Assembly (NCBI GenBank): GCA_004799435.1
Contig: SSMV01000089.1
Coordinates: 31,076 to 95,075 of the forward strand
DNA from: Bradyrhizobium sp.
Lineage (GTDB): Bacteria; Pseudomonadota; Alphaproteobacteria; Rhizobiales; Beijerinckiaceae
Length of the DNA: 64,000 nt
Reading direction: 5' to 3'
The notes beneath the pieces were generated by a model. It searched no databases. It saw nothing but the letters and a program-made list of their open reading frames with translations, and had not been told where the DNA came from. The position numbers were made by a program, and so were the translations under genes. Below are positions 38,155 through 46,504 of the stretch, piece by piece. Position 1 is the first letter of the stretch, and each line of letters begins with the position of its first letter.

Positions 38155-39335
38155 CGCAATTCGACAGCGTCGAATTCGCCGACGCCGATCTGATCGTCGT
38201 TGGCGCGGGCTTCTACGGCATGACGATCGCCGAGCGCGCCGCCTCCGAAGGCTTCAAGGTGGTCGTGCTCGACAAGCGCGATCATATCGGCGGCAATGCC
38301 TATAGCTACGTAGACTCGGCGACCGGCATCGAGATCCATAAATACGGGCCGCATGTCTTTCACACCAACAGCGAACAGATTTTCGCCTATCTGTCGAAAT
38401 TCACTGAATGGACCCCCTATGAGCAGCGGACATGGTCGCTGTCGAAGGGGCGCATCTATCCGCTGCCGATCAATCTGGCGACCATCTCGCTCTTTAACGG
38501 CCGGGTCATGTCGCCGGCCGAAGCGCGCGCCTGGGTGGCCGAGACGGCGCGCGAAATCACCGAGCCGCGCAATCTCGAGGAAAAGGCGATCTCGCTGATC
38601 GGCCGCCCGCTCTACGAGACCTTCGTCAAGGGCTACACGCTGAAGCAATGGCAGACCGACCCGCGCGATTTGCCCGCCGAGATCATCACGCGTCTGCCGG
38701 TGCGCTTCAACTACGACAACCGCTATTTCAACGACGTCTATCAATGTCTGCCGCGCGACGGCTACACGCCACTTTTCGCCAAAATGTGCGCGACGCGGAA
38801 GATCGCGGTCCATCTGGGCGTCGACTGGTTCGATCTGCCCGACCATCGCGAGCCGCCGGCGCCGGTCGTCTATACCGGCCCGATCGACCGCTATTTCGAA
38901 TTCCGTTTCGGTGTGCTCGGCTGGCGCACCGTGGATCTCGAGCTCGAGACCCATGAGGTCGACGATTTTCAGGGTTGCCCGGTGATGAATTACGCCGACG
39001 CCGACATCCCCTGGACCCGAATCAGCGAGTTCAAGCATTTCCACCCGCAGCGCGCCTACGGGCCGCGGACCGTCATTGCGCGCGAGTTCAGCCGCTTCGC
39101 CGGCGAGAAGGACGATCCTTATTACCCGATCAATCTTGTGGAAGATAAGGCGCGCTACAATTCCTATCGCGAGCTGGCGCGGGAGGAGAAGACGGTCTTC
39201 TTCGGCGGCCGGCTCGGCACCTACCGCTATCTCGACATGCACCAGGCGATCGGCGCCGCGCTGAGCGCCTGGGAGAAGCATCTGCGCCCCCATCTCGCCA
39301 ATGGCGCGCCGCTCGAGCTGCGCGAAGCCGGCTGA
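38151..39335 (+). CDS. glf: UDP-galactopyranose mutase
   Basis: LIVVGAGFYGMTIAERAASEGFKVVVLDKRDHIGGNAYSYVDSATGIEIHKYGPHVFHTNSEQIFAYL; ATG overlaps the preceding stop. Confidence 0.96.
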   Translation: MTQFDSVEFADADLIVVGAGFYGMTIAERAASEGFKVVVLDKRDHIGGNAYSYVDSATGIEIHKYGPHVFHTNSEQIFAYLSKFTEWTPYEQRTWSLSKGRIYPLPINLATISLFNGRVMSPAEARAWVAETAREITEPRNLEEKAISLIGRPLYETFVKGYTLKQWQTDPRDLPAEIITRLPVRFNYDNRYFNDVYQCLPRDGYTPLFAKMCATRKIAVHLGVDWFDLPDHREPPAPVVYTGPIDRYFEFRFGVLGWRTVDLELETHEVDDFQGCPVMNYADADIPWTRISEFKHFHPQRAYGPRTVIAREFSRFAGEKDDPYYPINLVEDKARYNSYRELAREEKTVFFGGRLGTYRYLDMHQAIGAALSAWEKHLRPHLANGAPLELREAG

Positions 39336-39811
39336 GACGCCCTCGGCCGCGCTCGCGCCCCTCTTCAAAACCGCCAAAAACGATTGCCCGGCCGGCGTTT
39401 GCCTCGGCTCAAGCGCAAAATCGACTGCCCGGGTGTGATGTCGGACCTTGGGAGGAATAAATTAATCGAGATTTAACCCGCCACGGTTAGAAAGCAGACC
39501 GGTGGTGAATTGTGTCTGCTGCATTGCGCAGGGTTCGTAGATCGAATCGGCGCGCCGACACGGAATATCCGCCCGGACGCCAGAATCGGTTTCGGACCCC
39601 AATCCGCCGCCGATTGCATGAAGCTCTTCTGGCGTTATGGCCCGCTCGAGCCATGTCCAAGCAAATGTTGTTCTGACCGACCTGAGCGAAGGGAACGCAG
39701 CGCGAATCGCGCCCGCGGAGCCCGGGTACCGGGGATCGCGCGCCAGCCAGATTGCGGCGAAGCGCGCATTTCCCGGACGTTCTGGACGCGAATGAAAGGG
39801 CTCGAGCGCCA

Positions 39812-41605
39812 ATGTCGATCATTTCGTCTCTCTCTGCTTCGCAGATTGCCGCCCTTTCCACGTCCGTTGTCTCCACGCTAACCACCACCGATATCGCAGC
39901 CCTGAACTCGACCCAGGCCGCGGCGCTGACGTCGAGCCAGGTGAATGTGCTGCCGACGGCCGATGTCGCCTTCTTCAGCGGCCCGCAGATCAGCGCCCTG
40001 TCGCTCAACGCGCTGCTCGGTCTCAGCACGGCGCAGGTCAACGCCCTGACGACCGCCGAGGTCAACGAGCTGACTTCCAAGCAGGTCGGCGGCCTGACGA
40101 CCACGCAAGTGGCCGCGCTCGACACCGCGCAGTTCTCGGTTCTGACGACCGGCGATTTTTCCGCCCTCACGACTGCTCAAGCGGCCATTCTGTCGACGGC
40201 TGACGCGGCGGTTCTGTCGACTTCGCAGGCGGTGGCGATTACGGCCGCCGACATTGGCAAGTTGACGACGGCTGCTGCGGCGACCCTTTCGACGGCGGAT
40301 GTGGCGGCGCTGAAGACGACACAGGTTGCGGCGCTGACCAGCGCCCAGATCAATGCGCTGACGACGGCGCAGGTTGCGGCGCTGGGCACGGCTCAGTTCG
40401 CGGCTCTGACGACCGCTCAGGCGGCGGCTCTGACGACGGCCGACATCGCCATCCTGTCGACGGGCCAGGTCGCGGCGCTGAGCGCCAATGCGGTCGGCGC
40501 CCTGACGACGGCGCAGGTCTCGACCTTCAACACGGCTCAGGTTGCGGCGCTGGGCTCGGCCCAGGTTGCGGCTCTGACCACGGCCCAGACGGCGATCCTG
40601 TCGACGGCTGACGCGGCGGTTCTGTCGACCTCGCAGGCGGTGGCCTTTACGGCGACCGACATTGCCAAACTGACGACGGCGGCTGCGGCGACCCTGTCGA
40701 CGGCCGATATCGCGGCGCTGAAGACGACGCAGGTTGCGGCGCTGACCAGCGCCCAGGTCAATGCGCTGACGACGGCGCAGGTTGCGGCGCTGGGCACGGC
40801 TCAGTTCGCGGCTCTGACGACCTCGCAGGCTGCGGCTCTGACGACGGCCGACATCGCCATCCTGTCGACGGGCCAGGTTGCGGCGCTGAGCGCCAGCGCG
40901 GTTGGCGCTTTGACGACGGCGCAGGTCTCGACCTTCAACACGGCGCAGGTTGCGGCGCTGGGCTCGGCCCAGGTTGCGGCCCTCACCACGGCTCAGGCGG
41001 CCATCCTGTCGACGGCGGACGCGGCGGTTCTATCGACCTCGCAGGCCAGCGCCATAACCGCCGCCGATGTCGCGGTGTTGACGACGGCCGCAGTCACCAA
41101 CCTGAGCACCGCCAATATCGCGGCCCTGAAGACGACCCAGATCGCGGCTCTGACGACGGCGCAGGTTGCGGCCTTGACCACCGCGCAAGTGGCGGCTTTG
41201 GGCACGTCGCAAATCGCGGCTTTGACCACCGCCCAGACGGCGACTCTCTCGACCGCGGATGTCGCGGTGCTGACCACCGGCCAGGTGGCGGCGCTGACCG
41301 CCAAGGATGTCGCCCTGCTGACGACGGCGGCCGCGGCCACCTTGAACACGGCGGATGTCTCGGCGCTGAAGACCGCGCAGATCGCGGCTCTGACCAGCGC
41401 GCAGGTTGCGGCACTGCAATCGGCGGCCATCGACGGCTTGACGAGTTCGCAGCTTCAGGCCTTCAGCACCGCCGGCGTCGGCGGCCTGTCGACCACCGAT
41501 ATACTCGGACTGACCAGCGCTCAGGCGAATTCCTTCACCTCGGCGCAGGTTCAGGCCTTCGACTCGGCTCAAGTGGCGGCGGTCATCCAAGCTTACAACG
41601 CTTAA
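39812..41605 (+). CDS. octapeptide-repeat protein, consensus AALTTAQV, Ser/Thr-rich (597 aa)
   Basis: Nearly the whole ORF parses into uninterrupted 8-residue units (AALTTAQV, AILSTADA, AVLSTSQA, AALGTAQF...). No Cys, Trp, His or Arg and no Met after the start. Confidence 0.93.
   Translation: MSIISSLSASQIAALSTSVVSTLTTTDIAALNSTQAAALTSSQVNVLPTADVAFFSGPQISALSLNALLGLSTAQVNALTTAEVNELTSKQVGGLTTTQVAALDTAQFSVLTTGDFSALTTAQAAILSTADAAVLSTSQAVAITAADIGKLTTAAAATLSTADVAALKTTQVAALTSAQINALTTAQVAALGTAQFAALTTAQAAALTTADIAILSTGQVAALSANAVGALTTAQVSTFNTAQVAALGSAQVAALTTAQTAILSTADAAVLSTSQAVAFTATDIAKLTTAAAATLSTADIAALKTTQVAALTSAQVNALTTAQVAALGTAQFAALTTSQAAALTTADIAILSTGQVAALSASAVGALTTAQVSTFNTAQVAALGSAQVAALTTAQAAILSTADAAVLSTSQASAITAADVAVLTTAAVTNLSTANIAALKTTQIAALTTAQVAALTTAQVAALGTSQIAALTTAQTATLSTADVAVLTTGQVAALTAKDVALLTTAAAATLNTADVSALKTAQIAALTSAQVAALQSAAIDGLTSSQLQAFSTAGVGGLSTTDILGLTSAQANSFTSAQVQAFDSAQVAAVIQAYNA
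40184..41407 (+). repeat. higher-order tandem repeat, 3 x 408 bp (17 octads each), third copy divergent
   Basis: Units begin at AILSTADAAVLSTSQA: 40184, 40592, 41000. By-hand count: units 1 and 2 differ at 8 of 136 residues. Confidence 0.9.
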
Positions 41606-41650
41606 AGCTTCGCGGCGCCGGACGTTCACTCGCTGAACGCCCGGCGCAAG

Positions 41651-41682
41651 TCAGCCCGGGACAAGCGTGGGCTGATTTTCTT
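41651..41682 (+). terminator. Rho-independent-like terminator between the octad-repeat gene and the GT41 gene
   Basis: TCAGCCC-gggacaagcgt-GGGCTGA-TTTTCTT; a second hairpin GCGCCGG...CCGGCGC just upstream. Confidence 0.65.
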
Positions 41683-41762
41683 CCGGTCGAAGCGTGTTCG
41701 AACCCTGGCGATCTGGCCGGCGCCAGCGCAGTGCAGGCCGTCGCGCCAAACCGGGATGCGAC

Positions 41763-43841
41763 ATGACGCCGCCAAACGACCAGACGCCCAATCCGACATC
41801 GCCGCTGGCCGCGCTCATGGAGCGCGCGAAGACTCGCGCCCTCAATGTCGGCGAGCTCATTCAGGCCGCCGAATCTCTCGCCGGTCCCGATGCAGCGACG
41901 AGCCGCAGCGAGCTTTATAAGACCTGGATCGCCTTCAACGAAGATCATCCGCTCGCCCATCTCGCCTATTTCAATTACTCCGTCTCGCTGCGGGCGCTTG
42001 GCGACATCGCTGGCGCCATTCACGCGCTGCGGGCCTGCCGGCGAATCGCTCCCGATTTCGGACCGGCCGGCATCAATCTCGGCCGCGCCCTGGAAGACAG
42101 CGGCCAAACCGCTCTGGCGGTCGCGCAATGGCGGGAATTCGCCGAGACCTGCGCCGACGTGACGCCGACGCGCATCGGGCATCGGCTGATGACCCTGCAG
42201 AACATCGGCCGCGTGCTCGAGGGAACGGAGCAATTCGCCGCCGCCGAGGAGGCGCTGCGACAGGCGCTCGAGCTTCGCTCCGATCGCACTGAAGCGGGAC
42301 AGCATTGGGCCGCGCTGCGGCAGCGGCAATGCAAATGGCCGACGCTCGAACCCTCCGAGCACGCGACAAACAAACAAATGCTGGCGGCAATGTCGCCGAT
42401 CTCGCTCGCCGCTTATTGCGACGATCCGATGTTCCAGCTTGCCCGCGCCTGCGCCTATAACAAGAGCTTCGCCGGCCGTCCCGAGCGCGGCCCGGTCGGC
42501 CTGCTGGCGTCGCGAAAAAGGCTTGGCGCGGGAAAGCGGCTGCGCATCGGCTATGTCTCTTCCGATTTGCGCGAACATGCGGTGGGCTTCGCGCTCAGCG
42601 AAGTCTTCGAGCTGCACGACAAGTCGAAGGTCGAAGCCTTTGGCTATTATATGGGCGAACCGCGGGTCGGCGATCCCGTTCAAGAGCGCATGAAAGCGGC
42701 GCTCGATCACTGGCGGCCGATCGCCGCCTTAAGCGATCTTCAGGCGGCCGAACTGATCGCCGCCGACGAGATCGACATCGTCGTCGATCTGAACGGCTAC
42801 ACCAAACATGCGCGCACCAAGATCTTCGGCTATCGGCCGGCGCCGATCATCGTCAATTGGTGCGGCTATCCTGGCAGTATGGGCAGTCCGTATCATCACT
42901 ATCTGATCGCCGACGATTACATCATCCCGCCCGAAAACGAGATTTTCTATTCCGAGCGCGTGCTGCGCATCCCTTGCAATCAGCCGCTCGACCGCAAGCG
43001 CCCGATCGCCGCCGAGAGACCGACCCGCGCCGAGGCCGGTCTGCCCGAAGACGCCTTCATCTACGCCTCGTTCAACGGCATGCAGAAGGTGACGGCTGCC
43101 TGTTTCTCGCGCTGGATGGACATTTTGCGCGAAGTTCCTGGCAGCGTGCTGTGGCTGCTTGCCGGCGACGGCGAGACCAACAAGCGCCTGCAGGAGGCGG
43201 CCGCCGCGCGGGGCGTGGCGCAGGAGCGCATCCTCTTCGCCGGCAAGGCGGGCAATCCGCATCATCTCGCGCGCATCGCGCTCGCCGATCTTCTCCTCGA
43301 TACGGCGCCCTATGGCGCCCATTCGACCGCGGCCGATGCGCTGACCATGGGCCTGCCGATTCTCACGCTTGAAGGGCGCAGCTTCGCCTCGCGCTTTTGC
43401 GGCAGCGTCGTCTCGGCGGCGGGCCTCGCCGATCTTATTTGCGCGACGCCAGAGGACTATGTCCGTCGCGCGATCGGCTTCGGACGCGATCGCGCGAGTC
43501 TTGGGCCCTACCGCGACAAGCTGCGCCGCGAGCGCGACAAGAGCGTGTTGCGCGACATTTCGGCGCTGACGCGCAGCCTCGAAGAGGCCTTCCAGCGGAT
43601 GCAGAGCGAAGGCGAGCGCGGCGCGACGCCGGTTCCCGATCTGACCAATCTCGATCTCTATTTTGAGATCGGCGCAGAATTCAATCAGACGCCGATCGAG
43701 TTCATGGATGCGCGTTCCTATCGCGCGCTCTATGTCGAGCGCCTCACAAAGTTGAACGCCTTCGCGCCGATCGCGCAGGACGCCCGATTCTGGCGCGGCG
43801 AAGACCTCGCCGATCCGGCGCGACGCAGCGCGGCGGCTTGA
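41763..43841 (+). CDS. GT41 (OGT/SPINDLY-like) family glycosyltransferase with TPR-like N-terminal region
   Basis: RLRIGYVSSDLREHAVGFALSEVFELHDKSKVEAFGYYMGE...EIDIVVDLNGYTKHARTKIFGYRPAPIIVNWCGYPGSMGSPYHHYLIADDYIIPPE...LLDTAPYGAHSTAADALTMGLPILTLEGRSFASR. Confidence 0.93.
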   Translation: MTPPNDQTPNPTSPLAALMERAKTRALNVGELIQAAESLAGPDAATSRSELYKTWIAFNEDHPLAHLAYFNYSVSLRALGDIAGAIHALRACRRIAPDFGPAGINLGRALEDSGQTALAVAQWREFAETCADVTPTRIGHRLMTLQNIGRVLEGTEQFAAAEEALRQALELRSDRTEAGQHWAALRQRQCKWPTLEPSEHATNKQMLAAMSPISLAAYCDDPMFQLARACAYNKSFAGRPERGPVGLLASRKRLGAGKRLRIGYVSSDLREHAVGFALSEVFELHDKSKVEAFGYYMGEPRVGDPVQERMKAALDHWRPIAALSDLQAAELIAADEIDIVVDLNGYTKHARTKIFGYRPAPIIVNWCGYPGSMGSPYHHYLIADDYIIPPENEIFYSERVLRIPCNQPLDRKRPIAAERPTRAEAGLPEDAFIYASFNGMQKVTAACFSRWMDILREVPGSVLWLLAGDGETNKRLQEAAAARGVAQERILFAGKAGNPHHLARIALADLLLDTAPYGAHSTAADALTMGLPILTLEGRSFASRFCGSVVSAAGLADLICATPEDYVRRAIGFGRDRASLGPYRDKLRRERDKSVLRDISALTRSLEEAFQRMQSEGERGATPVPDLTNLDLYFEIGAEFNQTPIEFMDARSYRALYVERLTKLNAFAPIAQDARFWRGEDLADPARRSAAA

Positions 43842-45241
43842 ACCAGCAGGCGACTTTCGGCGTGTTCAACCCAGACGAAATTCCCATGGCGTCGGCGAAC
43901 GCGCCCCATATGCTTCCCGAGCGCAAGCCGAGAACGATCCTCGTCACTTTCGCCGGCCGCCGCGACCGCATGCGTTTGTTGACACGCTATGTCGATGCGG
44001 CGATCGCGCGTGGGCTGATCGACGAGTGGCATGTCTGGGAATTCGCCCGCAATCCCGAGGATACGCGCTGGCTGCGCGAGCGCTTTCCCACCGCGCAGGC
44101 GACGCCGAACAATTCGCTCGACTATTTTGCCTCGCCACGCCTGCTGGCCCTTCGCGATGCCGTCGCCCGCCTGCAATTCAGCGTTCGCGCGACGAATGAC
44201 GTTCACATCGGGCTGCGACGGCTTTCGGGCGATGGGCCGGACTATGAGATCGTCATCGGCGGCTGGGGCAATCAGGCGAGCGCGCTGCGCAAATTCGACC
44301 AGCGCGGCCTGCTCAGCGATCCGGCCGCCTGCGCGCAGCGGCCAGCGCCTCATCTCATCGTCGGCGCCGCCGGCGTCTTGCCGGAATTCGCCTTCGCCGA
44401 GGTTGACTTGCGGATCGGCGAGCAGGGGCTAAGCGTGTCGGTGGCGGGCGAGATCCTGCTGAATGATCCCGAGCCGGTCGGCCGCGGCGATTTCGACGTG
44501 CTTTATCGCACCGGCTTTGGCGCCAATGGCGACTGGCGCTTTCCCGAATTTGCCGCCCAGCCGCAGCGCCGCTTCGTCGTCGGGCCGGAATCCTACTATC
44601 CGAGCGACGCGATGTTCTATAACCGCGCCTATCAATATTACGGGGCGACGGCCGGCGAATACGCCAATGACGTCATCGTTAAATGCGACGACGACATCGT
44701 CTATTTCGATCTCGACCGCTTCGCCGAATTCGTCGCCTTGCGGCGCAGCGCGCCGCAGTATCTGCTGGTCAGCGCCAATGTCGTCAACAATGGCGTCTGC
44801 GCCTTCTTTCAGCAGGCCGCCGGGGTCATTCCGCCGACCGAAGGGGCTTTCGAGCCACCGCCCGGCGGGTTCGGCGGCTCGCTCTGGGCTGAGGGAAAGA
44901 AGGCCGAAAAGCTGCATCGCTTTTTTCTCGCCGACCCGGCGCGTTTCACGCGGGCCGGCGGCGATCCGTTGATCTGGAACGAGCGCATCAGCATCAATTT
45001 CATCGCGCTGCTCGGCGCCGATCTGCCCCTCATCCCCGATCTCATGCGCGACGACGAACATGACCTCTGCTATGGCGTCCGCAAGCGAGCCAAGAAGGTC
45101 AATGGCGTCGATCCGCGTTTCGTCGCCTCGCATCTGTCGTTCTGGAAGCAGGACGCGGATATGAATGTCGAGGCGATTCTCCGCGATTACGAGGCGCTCG
45201 CCGATCGCGGCGGCGTCGCCCCCGAGCGCGCCCGGGGCTGA
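43838..45241 (+). CDS. putative glycosyltransferase with DDD motif, uncharacterised
   Basis: RTILVTFAGRRDRMRLLTRYVDAAIARGLIDEWHVWEFARNPEDTRWLRERF...NDVIVKCDDDIVYFDLDRFAEFV; starts overlapping the GT41 stop (alternative ATG at 43886). Confidence 0.7.
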   Translation: MNQQATFGVFNPDEIPMASANAPHMLPERKPRTILVTFAGRRDRMRLLTRYVDAAIARGLIDEWHVWEFARNPEDTRWLRERFPTAQATPNNSLDYFASPRLLALRDAVARLQFSVRATNDVHIGLRRLSGDGPDYEIVIGGWGNQASALRKFDQRGLLSDPAACAQRPAPHLIVGAAGVLPEFAFAEVDLRIGEQGLSVSVAGEILLNDPEPVGRGDFDVLYRTGFGANGDWRFPEFAAQPQRRFVVGPESYYPSDAMFYNRAYQYYGATAGEYANDVIVKCDDDIVYFDLDRFAEFVALRRSAPQYLLVSANVVNNGVCAFFQQAAGVIPPTEGAFEPPPGGFGGSLWAEGKKAEKLHRFFLADPARFTRAGGDPLIWNERISINFIALLGADLPLIPDLMRDDEHDLCYGVRKRAKKVNGVDPRFVASHLSFWKQDADMNVEAILRDYEALADRGGVAPERARG

Positions 45242-45388
45242 TCGCCGGGGCTCGAGATCGAGGGAGCCACGCGAAAAGGCGCTGGCCCTTAAAATCATGC
45301 TGTGATTAGACGTGCGGGGCGGATCGGACGCTTGCCGGGCGGGGGCAGGGGGACCGGACGGCGCGGCGTCGTGGGATCAAGTCGCAGT

Positions 45389-46504
45389 ATGACGAAGCAC
45401 ATCCTTGTCGTGATCGGCACGCGCCCGGAAGCGCTGAAGCTGTTCCCGCTTATTCACAAGCTCAAGGCCCGCGAGGACCTGCAAACCACAGTTTGCGTCA
45501 CGGCCCAGCATCGCGATCTGCTCGATCCCATTCTGGCGCTCGCGAAGATCACGCCCGAATTCGACCTCGACGTTATGAAGCCCAATCAATCGCTCGATCA
45601 GCTCACCGCGCGGCTGCTGATCGGGCTTGGCGAGGTTTTCGATCGCGTCCGCCCCGACCGGGTCGTCGTGCAGGGCGACACCACCAGCGCCATGACGGGG
45701 GCGCTCGCCGCCTATTACCGGCGCATTCCAGTCTCGCATGTCGAGGCGGGTTTACGCAGCGCCAATATTTACGAGCCCTGGCCGGAAGAGGTGAATCGCA
45801 AGATCATCACCCAAATCGCCGATCAGCATTTCGCGCCGACGGCCCGCGCCGCCGAAAGGCTGCGTGAGGAGAACGTGCCTGCGAGCAGCGTTCATGTGAC
45901 CGGCAACACGATCATCGACGCGCTGCTCGCTGCGCGCGCCATCATCGACGCCGATCCCGCGTTGCCGCTGATCGGCCGAACGCTCGCCAAGCGTCATGAA
46001 GGCCGCCGGATCGTGCTGGCGACTTGCCATCGTCGCGAGAACTTCGGCGACCGGATGCAGGAGATCGGCGACGCCTTCGAGCGCATTCTCGAGCGGCCGG
46101 ATGTCGCGCTCGTGTTGCCGCTGCATCCCAATCCGAATGTGCGCGACGTGTTGGGGGTGCGGCTCGCCGGCCGGCCGCGCGCCGAAATCATTCCGCCGCA
46201 GGACTATCTCGATTTCGTCAGCCTTCTGGCGGCCGCGCATCTGGTGCTCACCGATTCCGGCGGCGTGCAGGAAGAAGCGCCGGCCTTCGGCAAGCCGGTG
46301 CTCGTCATGCGCGAGACCACCGAACGGCCGGAGGGGGTCGAAGCCGGCACCGCCTGTCTTGTCGGTTCAAACGCGGATCGCATCGTCGGCGAGGTCAACA
46401 GCCTGCTCGACGACGGCACCCGCTATCAGGCCATGGCGCGCGCGCATAATCCCTTCGGGGACGGGCGGGCGAGCGAAATTATCGCAAGGATCATCGCGCA
46501 ATGA
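45389..46504 (+). CDS. wecB: UDP-N-acetylglucosamine 2-epimerase (non-hydrolysing)
   Basis: MTKHILVVIGTRPEALKLFPLIHKL..., VVQGDTTSAMTGALAAYYRRIPVSHVEAGLRS, LTDSGGVQEEAPAFGKPVLVMRETTERPEGVEAGT. Confidence 0.95.
   Translation: MTKHILVVIGTRPEALKLFPLIHKLKAREDLQTTVCVTAQHRDLLDPILALAKITPEFDLDVMKPNQSLDQLTARLLIGLGEVFDRVRPDRVVVQGDTTSAMTGALAAYYRRIPVSHVEAGLRSANIYEPWPEEVNRKIITQIADQHFAPTARAAERLREENVPASSVHVTGNTIIDALLAARAIIDADPALPLIGRTLAKRHEGRRIVLATCHRRENFGDRMQEIGDAFERILERPDVALVLPLHPNPNVRDVLGVRLAGRPRAEIIPPQDYLDFVSLLAAAHLVLTDSGGVQEEAPAFGKPVLVMRETTERPEGVEAGTACLVGSNADRIVGEVNSLLDDGTRYQAMARAHNPFGDGRASEIIARIIAQ

Noticed and set aside
39812-41605. Possible CRISPR-like array because of short regular repeats
   Set aside because: The period is 24 bp, contiguous, in frame and without unique spacers; this is coding repeat structure.
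39878-41629. Series of minus-strand ORFs within the octad gene (e.g. 40993-41430, 41030-41629)
   Set aside because: Repetitive antisense readings forced by the 24-bp coding periodicity; the plus-strand frame gives the clean octad register.
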